Positions 49,001-63,121 of a DNA stretch of 64,000 nucleotides are shown one piece after another. Position numbers and translations under genes: made by a program. The stretch is from Diprion similis (Eukaryota > Arthropoda > Insecta > Hymenoptera > Diprionidae): assembly GCF_021155765.1 (NCBI RefSeq), contig NC_060108.1, positions 26,995,025 to 27,059,024 of the forward strand, in the 5' to 3' direction. Below the pieces are notes generated by a model. It did no database searches. It was not told the DNA's origin and saw only the letters and a list, made by a program, of their open reading frames with translations. Each line of letters starts with the position of its first letter. Position 1 is the first letter of the stretch.

Positions 49001-52000
49001 AAACTATTTATTATATTTTATTGTCGTTTTTTTTTTTTTTTTTTTTTTTTCTATCATTATCAATAATATTTCGTTCGATTCAGAATATTTACAGTGTTAC
49101 ACGATTTAAATAAAAAAGAGGCAATCACCCAAAAAATTCCTTTTCGTATTAAATTACACGTCTGTATTTTCCCAGCATTGTTTTGCAGCTGTCATTATGT
49201 TACCACAATTGCGGCTGACCAAGGACCCGAGGCAACGATACAATCAAGACATTTCCAGGATCACTATAAATAGCTTTTCCTCAATTGGATCATGATGGAA
49301 ATCCTCGCGGAGATTTTGTATAATATTTTCGCCTAAGGAAACATGTTGTTTTCAAAGCGATTTTCAAAAAAAAAGGGGTGGATCTCGTTGCAGTTTCGCA
49401 TTTTCGATTCAGTACTTTTCTAATCAGTCCATCAGCCTATTAATTTAGGTCTTACTTGCGGCTCTGCCCAATCCTGCATTGCAGAAAAGTATAATTGCGA
49501 CGGTAACGTTTCGACCAACCTCTGACGCACGTACATATGTTATAACATGACATTATAACACATATTATATCCCATAAATACCTACACCTGGAACGCGAAT
49601 TGCGTCACGGGGTAAGAAATTCCTTGAAAATACGTGGGAAGCGGCGATGAACGGATGACGGATGATAATTGTGCCCGTTCTTCCGGTTTTTAGAGCCGTG
49701 ACGTTCGGTAATTCGAATTGGCCGAATCGTGGCAACGGAGATGTGAGGACGGAGGCTTGTCGGTGGCCGGCGTATGCCGTATCCTTTCAAGTATCAAGGC
49801 CGTCTGCTCTTGCCACTTCCAGCATCCAGCACCGCGAGACCAGGTTCCCGATAACCGAGAATGTGCGGCACTTGCTTCACGTCACGGCTACAATGCTATG
49901 GAAATTCCGCTGCCACGATTCATTGCCTTATCTAGATCACTGACTGGTTTTTACACCGGCTCGTATCTAGCCAAGGTATCAATAATCCCACTTCCGGCTC
50001 CCGCTTATGTCGCGACGGATTTCTCACCCGCGAACTTAACTCTGCATTAACTATGCGCTGGGTTTTCCTCGCAGGATCATAAATTGGATTCGATATTCAA
50101 TCAGCTCGCTGATAAGCCAACCGGATATACCTTTCCAAAAGTATTTGTTCGACGTCGGTAAGGTTTCCGGTTGAATTGAGTGTAAAAGTAGGTACCAGCA
50201 TCGTTTGAAATGAGACTCATTGATTGAGGTGGTGGAGCAAAAGACAAACTAGCAGAAATATTTACAGATTCGATTTGAACGAAACTCAAGGTGGCAAATT
50301 ATTTTCAGTCTCTCGAATCTGAGGTCGTTTTTGGCGATCGTGCGATCGAGGACTCGAATGAAAGTGATCCATGCGAATGCATTAACTTGCGAGTCCAGGA
50401 CACTCAATTAAACCAAACTCAATTGCCGCAGAATAGATTTTTCCATGGGTAAATCCTCGGCGATTTCAGTTACAGCTATAAATACGCGTGTATAACGGCA
50501 TGTGAATTTTAGTTCAGGAAACGGGAAAGCACTTGAAAAAAATTCAATTGAAATCACGGTAAGAAGAAACACTGTGCGTAGGCAGGCATACCTGCCCATA
50601 TGCCACTGTATTTGAAATGGAAAGCCCCCAAGTTACGAGGATAAGATATTCTGTTTACAAATAGAAGTGCTGCGCAAGTGAAGCCAAGCGACGAGTGTCA
50701 AATTCGAAGAAATGTGCACGATGTGAATTTCTATTCTGGTCCTAGATCAAATATAAGAGCTTTCAAAACTCGCGGAAAAAACCTGGCATTGGATTTAGAA
50801 TGCAATAATCTGCGCGCCAACTTCATTTTCCAACGTCCAGGAGGTATCCAATACAGCCTGATTAACCGGTGACGTGCTATTGCGCTTTCATGATAATAAT
50901 TACGCTCTGAATGATCACGGAAGTATCTTGAACAAAGGTCGACAACGCGCACCAGGGAATTGGTGATCTTCGAGGCGAGACGAGAAATCATTTTCTTCTC
51001 CATAAGGCCTTTCCCTCGGTGATACGATCTTTATGGCAAACCTCTCCGATCCCCGTTGGGAATGAATTAACTAAAATTGTTGACACTGCTTCGGTAACGT
51101 TCACGTTTCACATTTGAAGCTGGTATTCCTTGTACCATATCTTAATCTCTGCAATATAGCAGTCGAAAATCTTGTCAGTTTAATTTACCCAAAAGAATTT
51201 AATCAGCTGACCGCTTCTTCGTTACTTCGTTTATGCAAACAATTCTGGAAGATCGATAAACCAAATATGGTGATATCTCAGATGTATATAGCGTTACACA
51301 ATAACTGAGTGCAATTATTTCCTCGATGTAAATGCATCGATTAATGCAACCTTGAATACGAGGATTTCAACGGTGCGCCCAGAGGCTCGGCTATGTTAAT
51401 CGTGCCGTAATAAAATAAACTCAGAAGGCATGAAGAATAGCTTTTTAATTACAGGTGTAACGCATGAATTACCGAGTGGCAGGTAGCGCGATACTTAATA
51501 TTCTAGTTAACTCACATTTATTCGTTTAATTGAGCCGTCGCCGGAACGATACAAACAGCCGTTCGTATTTATGCTTCAAATGTGAGGATTCGAGTAAATG
51601 GATTCCTCAGCATAGATCTGAATTCACGCCTAAGTCTAGCCCGTTAATTGTAACGATTGAAATTGACAAAAAGATTCTCTACCAAAAAATCAGAATCCTT
51701 GACTCGTCGTTGAAAAATTCAAGAAATCTGAATCAGTCAATTTGTTGCCTGAAAGAAAAACCAAATTTTACACTAAATCTTCTACTAAATCGATTATTTT
51801 TTCCCGATAAATCGAGCATCATTTTCAAACTCGATATTTTTCCGTACAATCGGTTATGGTTTTTTAATTCCTCTCAACTCAGTTACAATATGTTACAAAT
51901 AAAAAAAGTTAAGTACCATTCTCAAAATTTTGTGTTTATTTATTTATACCTGTCGCTTAATAAGAATGTATACATATCTTTTTCTTACACGTACTATTTT

Positions 52001-55000
52001 TTATGTACCGTTACTAATGATAATTAGTATAAAAAACCCAGAAAGTATACACCCAGTATGTACATATTTTAATTTTATTGAAAACTATTCAAGGAAAACC
52101 AAGGAAAAGATTTATTATTAACATGTTAGCACACATTCGAACACAAAATGTATGATTGGCGGTTGTCTTGAAACGGGCTTAGACTTAGTTAGTCAAAATA
52201 CTCGTAGTTCGTATATTGCATCTCATACCCGGCAATCGCTAGTCGATCGATCAGAAATTACTTATATTTCGAATTAATCGTGCTTTCACCTATCCGTCAA
52301 TTTTTCAGTATCTAGTAGTCCGGTTAATCGGGGTTCTACTGTATGCATAAAATGAGGATTATTAAAAATATATTATCGGGTAGCTCAAAAACAAGACATG
52401 TTAGAGAAACTTTCACTGATGGTAATCTATTACGTCTACCGGTTTACAGTAACCGATATCGTATCACACTGTACACAATGGTATTATCGTTAGCTTACCT
52501 ACAAAATACCTAGGTACTAAATTAAGTTAAATGTAAGTAAATATTTATGCCTGAAATTGAAAAATATTTTTAAGCAAATTACAAGTCATCGTAAATTTTT
52601 CCCTCTATTAAGACTATATTACTTTCAAATGCACTGTTTCAAAATAAAAATAAAAATGAAAAAAACATGAAATCGATTATTTTCAGCTAAGTGCAGAATA
52701 CGTAAGCAAAGCAGCCGGTGAAGTGAGGGAGTGACTTTACATTGATAGAATGCAATTCGCACACCTTTCGAATATATCGATACACCGGTGCAGCAGAACT
52801 CGGGCAGGTTGCAGCCGACTTTGTGATTATAGGTATGCAACGTCAGAGTTATGACTAATCGTTATGGTAAATCGACTACGTTCACCCTTCGAAACACTAA
52901 TTATTTCCAGGCAGGCAGCTCGGTCAGCGTGTGACACAAGATTAATTTTTTCGAATCAAGTATCACAATTACTCGATACCTGCGTCTGCGCTTGAACCGC
53001 CTTGGGAATGAAAGAAAAGTAAATCGTTGTTCAAGCTTTTGGCAAAATTTCACGCTTATGAAACAATACAAAGCTATGTACGCTCAGCTTCCATATCTCG
53101 AGGCAAATTCTGCAAATGGATCAGGGTCAGTTGAACCTATCCAATCGATTCTGCGTCGGTATTGTCACAGTCGATGCACACTGTGGTTTTGAACCACAAC
53201 AAAATATTCCGAAAAGTTCTCACGTGTGGTCCGAATGTCGAGGCGTTGTCAAAAGGCTTCACTTAACATTCGCACAGTTACGAAATGCCACAGGAACCAG
53301 GTGAGGCATCTTATATCCTGCATCCCTTAACAATCATGCATATCGAAAAGCCTTAAAATTCCTTGCGTCTTCAGGAAAAATCGACAAACAGTGGCTAAAG
53401 TTTCCCAATTACGTTACACATACCTGGGAATGTATCCGCCTCACGTTTATAGGACAAAGTGGTTCTGGTCCCAATTAAAGGTCACGAGCCCGGACAAAGT
53501 GGTAAAAAATGTGCGTAAAGAATGGCTGGGCATTGAACGCGATCTGCGATAAATCAATCTGCAGTCGCTTACCGAGGCCCGTGGTCGTTAGTGCAGAAAC
53601 GTTGGTACAACACGGTGAAAAGTTTCATGGAAAGAGTGAAGCCCGTTGGAAAACCGGTATCGAATCGGCGCAGCCTGCAACCGGATTCGAATCTTCCCAG
53701 GATGAGGACTCGATTCGCGCGTTCCGGACCATTCGTACACAGACCTCGAGTCCATTGTTTGCGCTGATTCGGCGAGCCGTTTATGACGGTTATCGCGAGC
53801 TTTCGGTACGGTGGGTGTGCTTCTGACGCGAAGAACACTCGGTCAATCAGCCGGTCGATTTTTAATAATTAATTACAGATGTCCTGCACGGTACCGCGCA
53901 CTTTCCGCCCCTCGTTCTGGCAGTGATTCCCACGGGCAGACGATGTACCGAGACGTTATTCAAGCCTTGGGGACAACTGTTTCGTTGTTGGAAAAATTGT
54001 GTTCGATATTTCGGTTCGTTGATGGAATTTTGTGATATCGAGGACTCTGGGAGAATTGCGATTCATGCACTGATCGCTTGCACTTTTTTATTGATCTGTA
54101 AACAAAAAACAACTTGTATTGTATTATAGGATGAACGGAACGATTATCTTGCCGTTATAATTTTTGGCAGTTAAATTACCGAATGTCAGTAAGAAACACC
54201 GGTCCAGATGGATTCTTTGAAGATAAACTTGATATTGGAATTTTTACACTCCACAACAGAGAGTATAATACGAAAGGTGATATCGAACTAATTCTTCTCT
54301 AGTCAACTACAGGCATGGCTCACAATGAATAAAGTAACGCGATATCAGAGACTTGCAAGAGCTTTGACAATTTTTTCACCGCCAATAATTTTACTCGTGC
54401 ATTTTCAACGAAAGAAATCCGATTCAAAAGGTTCCCTCAAAAGGAAAACCACGATCTGAGTTATATATTTAGCAAACCAGTCAGTGTTTGGCGATTCGCA
54501 TCCTTCCTAAGTAGGTTTATAATAACAATTTAATATCCGCGGAAAATTCTTGCCGATTTTGTTATTCGATGAAATTTTTCCAGTGTTTACCAATATTCAA
54601 TCATTCTCGTATACCTGTACCTATCATATATCTAAATATAAATATAAATATGTCCCACAGTGTTGCAAAAATAAAAATAAAAATTTAAAAAAAAAGCTCG
54701 CCTCGTTGGTAAAAAGTCAAAAAAGCATCAGCCTTATCTCTACTTATCACTTTCGCTTTACAAATACAATACTCACAATGTCTGATCGATTATCACCATT
54801 GCTGTGTTTCATTTCCGCTTGTAGTAGACTATTGTTGCTGTTACATAGTTATAATTACTCGGTACTGGACAATTGAGGTCAATGCTTTTATATTTACGGT
54901 TTTTGCATATTAACGTTCGCCGCTAGACACGCTCTTTGCTACCGATTATTGAGTGCAATGGTATCGGTCGGCTTTAACGCTGGGCCAGTCCTCGCGATTC

Positions 55001-55555
55001 TAATGTGAAAAGGCTGGAATCGAGCGTGGCCAAGTTGTAGTCGGGACCGTGTAATCATGATGCCATTGAAATACAGAAACAGAGTAGCGAAAGAAAAACG
55101 GAATACAAAAAACAACACCAACAAATATAGAAAAAAAAAACCCAAAAAAAAGAAAATACGGAGACCACAAATTGATAATTGTCCACATGAATATACAATT
55201 TTTTTGCGTTATTTGCTGAAAATCACGTGGGTGTATCAAGGAGGAAAGTTGCCGAGGGTTTCTTAACCTGTCTTCCTCTCCCTCTCTCTCTCTTTATCTC
55301 TCTCTTCTGAGTTGCACTTAAAATACCATCATTATAGGATAACCTGCGTCACGCACTGACGTCAATCTTGCCTAGAAGAATTTTCCTCCTTTGCGGACTT
55401 GCGCAAACCGTTTTCTGCCGATTCGCGAGCTAGAAATATCCGGAATTAATGGGTATCGCCGTTTACTTGATTACCTATGCGTGGAGTTCTGTGAATACCT
55501 AATGTACCCAATTTTTTGCAAGATCTTGCCAAGAAAGGTACTCGAGTAAGCTACT
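46080..55555. other. 9.5-kb stretch without a recognisable gene
   Basis: AT-rich spacer upstream of TH with T23+ at 49028-49050, (CT)n at about 55271-55308 and short open frames. The longest (51530-52027 on the plus strand) has compositional bias and no family signature. It may include TH enhancers. Confidence 0.5.

Positions 55556-55556
<1 letters not shown>

Positions 55557-55580
<24 letters not shown>
55557..55580 (+). repeat. G24 homopolymer
   Basis: Twenty-four consecutive G directly outside the left inverted repeat of the element at 55557-56025. Confidence 0.95.
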
Positions 55581-55586
<6 letters not shown>

Positions 55587-56025
55587 AGCGAAAAAGGCAT
55601 ATATTCGTGATTTTTTTGCGGCGATATAAGCAATATTATTTAATTCAATTTTCTACATATTGTGGTACAATTCTAAAGTATTTTGCAGGAAATTTTCAAT
55701 ACAAAAAATGTTGATAAATACGCCTGTGACGGTGCATCTCTGGAGGCGCCTTGAAAAAGAGTTTTTTTGCGGTGAAAATTATAACTCGTTACCGGATCAT
55801 CTGAAACAAAAAAAATCGATATGCATTTTAAGGTGATATGTTCCCCCAGGTAATCAGGAAGAGTTTTTTCCCCATTTTATCTATTTTTTAATAACAAACG
55901 AACCGACATTTTTTTGGCTAAAATCGCGTTTTCCACTTCCAAATGCTAGAAAAAATAAAAAACAAAAAAAAAATCACGAAAATATGCCTCTTTTTCGCTT
56001 TTAAAACCCTGCCCCCCCACCCCTC
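55557..56025. mobile_element. MITE-like element with G-rich terminal inverted repeats
   Basis: The left end (G tract, then GTGAAAGCGAAAAAGGCATA and TTCGTGATTTTTTT) reappears inverted at the right end. There, AAATCACGAAAATATGCCTC is followed by TTTTTCGCTTTTAAAACCCTG and a C7 tract. The arms are about 45-60 bases and the interior about 350 bases with no coding frame. This is the layout of a non-autonomous DNA transposon. I could not define a target-site duplication because the ends are homopolymers. Confidence 0.6.
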
Positions 56026-56029
56026 AATC

Positions 56030-58916
56030 TCGGACTTTGAACAATCGACCATAAATCGTGAACTCGAGGCACGGACGTCGAATCTTCACTCGCTGGATGG
56101 ATGTACTTGTCATGATTTTAACGAACCAGATGAGAATTTCTATCACATTTCGATCCTGACTTTATACACGCAGCTTTCGTGGGATCGACGGATCGAAAAT
56201 CGTTACATCGAACGAGGAGTGTTCCATGCTTATGACAAATGGTCACACTTTTTGCACAAAACATAACGTTGCACTTTTATACGCGTACCTATTATTATAC
56301 TCGTATTCCCTACACCGACAATGAGAACATCCGGGTTCGTTGACCCCCCGCGTTCCGGAACCTTTAATCTCACTTATAAACAGAAGGTATCGCGGAGCAT
56401 AAGAAGTGGAAGGAAGGTGTGAGAAGTAGAGATAACGACGCGGGTCGTTCGATTATGGGGAATCGCTCGAATCTCCCTGGCATTACAGGAAATACGTGAA
56501 TCTTCAGGATCAAACGAAAGCAAAGGATTAAGTATATCTTGTTTCAGGATTCGACAAGTGCCGGTCGTGAAATCGGATCCCGTGTCTCAACGTATTATTA
56601 GGTATACGTATATATACCTACGAACTGGTGGACAAGAAAAAAAGCGTAATGCCACATCGAGTACGAAGTGTCATGAATGAGTTTCTTGTCCACTCGCCTG
56701 ACGCACACGGAAGAATAAGTAAGGCGTTATAAATTCGCCAGGCGTCGCGCTGTTCATTCTTCCCGATTGTATAATGGCCCACGGACTGTAAAATTTGGGC
56801 CTTACGTTGAAACGTTACGGAGTGTAAGCCGGTTGCGGTAATGGTCGTTTTTCTTTTATCCGTTCGGTCTTTTCTTCTTCCTCTTCTTCTTTTATGCTTT
56901 AGTTACTGCAATGTTGTCCGTAGTTACTCACCTTGAACATTTATAGGCCACAGTTGCCAAGCCACATGACTTCGGCTTTACATTAACGTTTTTGGTAGAC
57001 AATCCATAGCCAAAATTTTCACTGCGTATCTGACTCGTTACATAAATAATTAGGGTAAGTAAACGCGGTGTGTCGTAATTCCGAGCTAACTATAAACATT
57101 GCGCAAAAAAGATGAGTCAATACCAGGATTTTTGCAGCGATTCGTCGCGAAGACATTCTAGAAATTTTGGTGAATTATTTTACCGGACAGATAACAGATG
57201 GCTTCATAGTGTGTGGCCAATGGCGAGCGGCCTCAGAAATACAAGAAGAAGACGGACGGAAATGAAGTGAGAGTCTGTCAATATTGCATGCTGACATGCG
57301 TGCGTGGAATAATTATAAGAGAGGGGATTGAGAATTTTATGTAACTTACACGAGTTTAAAAATCAAATGAAAAAAGTACGTACGTTATTACAGATGCAGA
57401 TAGAATGCTGTAATCATCCGAGGCTTATGCTTCCCGCAATAAGACGCCAAAAAACTGCTAGAAAGTTAAGAAAGTTTTGAATCCGTTATTTTCTATCCCG
57501 GCTTCTACCTCCCCTTTAGACTAATTTTTTTCCGCAATCCTGCCCGTAAGGATTACCCGAATTAACTTTCGACCATTATTTCATCCGTATACGGCACTGC
57601 ACTCAATGAAAGATTCTCGAATAAATTTCGCAAGACTTGCGAAACGAAAATTTCGCCATCGATAATCATAACCTCAAGTCGACCAGATACTCGGACTGTA
57701 AACTGAAGATGCGCGAAAAAGTAAACGAACTTAAACGGTCGTAAATTCACGGTTCGACAGGTGCAGCTAAAATGTGAAGTAGGTAAATTTGTGAAATTTC
57801 GAATGCAATCTGCGAGGTCTTAAGCGAAGATCAGTCGCGCAACCAGGTATGAAACCCACCTTGAATGCAACGAGTTGGCAATGATTTTTATCGCAAAAAT
57901 CACAATATGTACAAGCTTATAAAATTAATTAACGAAAACTTCTATCCGTTACGCTCTGGGATTGTGTATTAATTTCTGAGTCACGTCTTAACACACTTTC
58001 AGGGTGAACCCAGCCTTTGTACAAGACGAAGTAAGGACAGCTGTCATTGCCATTATACTGTTACTATGCTGGCATTGTTATGTCGATTTTCCATTGTTAT
58101 TAACCACTCTGCACCTGCGAATGGAAAAGCCATTGGTGAAATAAAAAGTAAATGAATAATAATAATTAGCAGTAAAGGTGCAGATGTGAAATAGACCTGA
58201 ATCAAGTTGATGATAAGCATAATCGAAACATTCATGAAATCAAATTGGCTATAACTATAACTGCAGGATCCCTGTTATTGTTCACTATTTTCGGCCAATA
58301 ACGTTACGTATTCCACCATTTTTTTTTTTTTTTTTTTAAATAACAAAATAACTGGTTCCTCGACTTTTTACGACAAATTATATTAATGATAAATTTGCCG
58401 TGAAGATGCATATATTTTTAAAGCAGTGTTACATAAATTCACCGTAGTGACATTTACCTGCAACCTCATTCCAACCAACCGAGGCTCGATAAATCCCTGA
58501 GGTATAATCGCAAGATAAAAATGACGGTCCGTTAAAGTAGGTACGGGAAGTAGGTTCGTTTCATTAGCAATTGCAACGCCAGCGTCATGTAAACTCGTTT
58601 CCAAACTCTTGCAAAACCCAAGTCATGCTCTGTTTGAACGGACCCTGGCCTAGTGAGACCGGGGTGGATACCAATCGTGGCTACGTATGTACAAGTTTGT
58701 GCATTCGCACAGCGTCGCTGGCTTCGATGCAGCAGGCTGGTGCCTCGACGATTAGACGGATGTGTCGAAAACTGCAGGATGCGCAGAACCTACTTTGCTT
58801 TGAGTAATTACCGCCGGATTGTTCTTGATAATTCCTTATCTTTGTAATAGTGGTGGTCAACGATCGCTTGCTCGGGAAATAAAAATCGACATTTCCTGTA
58901 TACGAATAGAAGCCAG

Positions 58917-58947
<31 letters not shown>

Positions 58948-61900
58948 TATAATTACTTTGATTCATTGCATAAAAGTTGGTGAGTAAAACGCAATAAATA
59001 CTATGAGAAATAACGACTATAAAATATTTATTGAATCAACAACTCGACTGACATTTAAAAGTCTCAAAATCGCACGAGTAATTATTAATACGAATTCGCT
59101 TTCTAGATTTTGAGAAGTTGTTACGTATGCTAGTGAGAAAGCTAACCAATAACTTTCTTCTATTCCTCATTTCTATCCACCAATCCGCTGTGCAATTTCA
59201 TTCCCAAATTTATTTTCAGTTCAATAAGGAAACGAGCGTAGCCGAAATGCTCGTGGAGCAGTCAATGTTACATTTCCTGGACTGACGCATACCTGTAATC
59301 CGCGTAATATCTTAACGTCCCTCAGACTCGCTGCACGTACCTACAATAATTGCGTCCGATACGAGCGGTGATTACCGACCGTTTTGTTCTAGCAATTAAG
59401 GTGCTAGCTTTGTAACAGCATGTACCGAAGGTCAATACACACATAATAATAAATGATCCCGAATGGCGGGAATTGAAACGGAGGATAATCACCCGAATGA
59501 GAAAGAAAGCAATATTATTTTGTACAAACAGACCAGGGTCGTCGATTACGTGGGCGTGCGTAGGAACGTGCGTAATGCAACATGACATGGACACGGTTAT
59601 CGGCCAAAAATTTGAGCAACTTCGGCTTAATTGTATTCGGCATCTTGTGGACGGGGGTGATAATTAATAAAAATACGCCTCAGCATTTGCAATTTGCGAT
59701 AATGGACACCATCCGTGTGACGATTGTTGGCTTCATCGTGAGAACGGCGATCCATCCTCCCAAGAAGTCGAGTTCCCATCTTGTTTTCGACCGGCCATTG
59801 TAGCCTGGCTGAAGAGAACGTAAGCCATGAAACTCTTGGAGGTCCGGACGCATTCAGAGTCCTTAGCAAATTTTGCCGGAGTTATAATAGCTCCAGTGGC
59901 GTGAAGATAAACTCTTTCCTTAACGACAATCTTTATCCAAAGATCTCTAGCTAAGCAAAAGGGTCATGCACGTGACCATGAGGCGTTTTATTCGAATCGC
60001 AGCTGATCCGGCGCGGCAGCGAAATTGGTTATTCAACCGAGAAGTCCTTCTCCGCAAACCGCCAACAACTATGGCCTTCGCGATCCTTGCCTGATCGAAC
60101 CGGGTTCTCGATCCTTTTTTCTCCTCCTTTTTTCGATTCCCCTTTTTTTCATTTGGAGGTTGGAGAAAAAAAACAAGAAATCTCCTAAACAAATGTGTAG
60201 CCGTGTATAATCTGTACGTTTACTACTTATCAGCGTTAGAATCAGTGCCGTGGTAACGAGCAACAGGTTTTTTAATGAACGTAGCATACACACACGTATA
60301 TATAAATATATATATATATATATATTATAAATATATGTATTAGGGTGTGTCAAGAAAAATTTTTTTTTTTATTTTTTCTTGGAAACAGGCTTGAAAGTTT
60401 CATTTAGATATATGAAAACTCCAGTTAAAATTTGGAATTTTAATATTAATATTAAGGGGTGGCGCATCGCGCTCTTCGATTTTCCATAAGAATAACATGG
60501 CAAAAATGGTTCTTGCTCCTTGCGATTTTTATAACTAGATAACGACGCGTTGTACAGAAAATTCATAGACATGTTTTTGTAGGAAATTGAACGACCTACA
60601 AAAAAGGTCTCTTGTCATTTTACGATAAATCTACTCCTTCAAAAGTTATTTGAGCTCCTTTGTTGATGTTTGACCTCAACAAAGTTGAGTAAAAGTCATA
60701 GAATCGCACGTTCAAAAAGATGTATACATACATTAGCAATAGAAAAGTAATGATAATAAAAGCACAAATGACGTACACACTGAGAATGATAAAATAATAA
60801 GATTGTACGAGTTTGTTCTGATCAATTCTAATCGCCTGAGTTGTATTTCTAGTTTATCCAGTTTTCTAATTTTCACACAGCTCTGAGACAGTTCTGTGCT
60901 TTTTTTTATTGATTTTTTGCCGACGTTTTTTTCCCGTTTATTTACATGTATATCATTTTGTTTTTTGTTTTTGTTTTTATTGACCTGTGTTTCATTGCCG
61001 CGCCACGCCCACCTCGATCGGAGATACAGGAGGACTGCTACAGGAAACAAGACGACAACCGAGCAATTTCTGCATGTTCTCATTTCACACCGGCTACAAC
61101 CAGCTGTCAGATCCCGATAAATTATAACGTCGGATGTACGAATTACATAAACGATAGCTACTGCATTACCTGTAATTGCCTTCCACGTTGCGCAATTCAG
61201 TGATTATTATCGGTAATCGATCGTGGCGGAAATCCTCGATATGCGTGTATCCGTAAACTCTAGTCTTGGCCCACGTGAAAAGATCCAGAGCCTTTCATCG
61301 TTAGTCAAGTTCCGTCGATGTAGTCTGCTTGCTAAGCTATTCAAGATCTTACCGATGAAGCTGTACAAACAAAGTTGAATACGTTCCAGAAACATGCACG
61401 TGATTTTTCATTCTTCTCGGTAGTGCGAAACGCCTTTCATCAGATCTCGAGGTTCACCGAGAATAGCTGCCGCAGGTTTTCCAAAATTGCTCTGCTTCTG
61501 TCAAATCCGACATAGAAAAATGCCGGATGATATTTGCTGCGTGCTTGAAACGAATGTTTATGGATACAGGCAGAAGCTTTGATGGAAAATATTTACCCAA
61601 GCTTACGGTGCAAGTAAGTAACATGTGGACCCCCGTCGGGTAAGGCAGTTTCTTTCAGCAAATATTCGAGTGAACGGAGAAGAATTGATCAATACTTGGC
61701 TATAGACTTGCGAGCTTTGAAAATTAAGAGAATTCCGATTTCGAGCTACGAACGTTCGATCAATTATTTCCATCAAATCGGATCGGTCGCCGATCCTTGA
61801 ATGATCCAACATTGCAGTCGGATTTTAGTTGTCATAATCTAATACCACTCATCCGATACGGAAGCGAAGAGTTATACAAGGACGTCGGCAAATGGCGGGG

Positions 61901-62780
61901 GTGCGTATGTCTCTCGGCGATCGCCGTGCGGACGTAACGATGAAATGATAAATGGTAAGTCGATGAATAATGGATCTGACGGAGTGGCGAGCAGGACGGC
62001 TGATGGATCATACATAGAAGCATACACAGGCGGGAAAGGCAGCCCAGGATTGCAGGGTTCCAGGATCTGACGATGAGCTGATTGCATTTGCATCTTACTG
62101 CAATTACGGGAAACAAGCGAGAGAATAAAAATTGAAAACATTGTGTCAGCAGCTTGTGCAACAAGAATTTCTGCGCGTTACGGTAGTCGCTGTTTGCTAA
62201 CAATAAGATGCATCCGAAGTCGATAGTGGAAAATGATGAAAATGAACAACGCCGTCAGCCTCCGACATCCTTTCCGTTTTTCCTTGCATTTATGATTAGA
62301 AGCGGTAGGTGGCCGGAATTTTTTTCTATTTTTTCCGGCTGAGTAGAGATGATAAAACGTATTGTTGAGCGATCTAGCAGCTGCAGGAAGCCGCGCTCGC
62401 TCGCTTGCTCTAGGGAGCAGGTAATAGAAACTTAGAAATCACATATCGGATAGCTGTGATATAACAGCACGCAACCGATGTGTGCTGGACGACCTTGACG
62501 AGAGATAAGCTCAAAAGAAATGTAAATATCGAGCCGATCTCGCTTTATTTTCATTAATCGGAGCTCGGACGAAACCGGCTTCAATCGGTTCTATCACCGA
62601 GGAAAGTGCGCCGATTTCGCGGTTACCATCTCGATCTCATCGTTTTCCGATCGGATTCGATCGAGAAGAAAAACGTGGCGGCATCGTTTCACAGCTTTCA
62701 ATAAATGATTCGGGGTTCTAGCTGATCCTTAAGCTGAATCGCTTAATCCTTTGGTTGCCGATTTCTTCGCACAAGAAGCG
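56030..62780. other. Spacer without a recognisable gene
   Basis: Short open frames only. The stretch holds T19 near 58319-58337, G28 at 58920-58947, (TA)n at about 60298-60326 and a T-rich hairpin (CAAGAAAAA...TTTTTTCTTG) at 60351-60382. The sequence at 60335-60710 has the homopolymer-rich look of a degraded mobile element. Confidence 0.45.
58920..58947 (+). repeat. G28 homopolymer
   Basis: Twenty-eight consecutive G, the longest mononucleotide run of the window. Confidence 0.95.
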
Positions 62781-62791
62781 AAGCCTGGTGA

Positions 62792-63121
62792 TTGGTGGCC
62801 CGTGGCCTACGTGACTTTTCGTGTAATAGTGTATGCGCAGCGAAAATTATACAGTGTAGGTACACGAGGTCTGAAGTCGTGCTACACGTTGAAGCCAAGG
62901 CGAACGATAATCGTCGATTAACACTGATGGGATTCGACGTTGACGACATCCCTGCAGCGCGTGCCGAGGCGAATCGAATCTCGCTCGTATCTCGATCGGT
63001 GATCTTCCAAGGCTCCCGCGATGAACTCGTCGACATCGCCGATATCTGTGCTGCCATTGCCTTGGGCAGGACCGGTATAATGATATTCACCCACGGCGAG
63101 CAACGAACGTTTCTGGGTTAA
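62792..63121 (+). other. Unidentified open frame, possible exon
   Basis: Open plus-strand frame of 109 codons. Its second half reads like a folded protein (VDDIPAARAEANRISLVSRS; ELVDIADICAAIALGRTGIM) with C/G-favouring third positions. A possible acceptor (TTATACAG, 62855) and donor (CTGG then GTTAAG, near 63117) flank it. The minus strand has an equally long open frame (62743-63090), so this could be chance in a GC-richer patch. No family recognised. Confidence 0.2.

Noticed and set aside
51530..52027. 165-codon plus-strand frame
   Set aside because: Composition is dominated by Phe, Leu, Ser, Asn and Lys as expected for AT-rich DNA, and no domain is recognisable.
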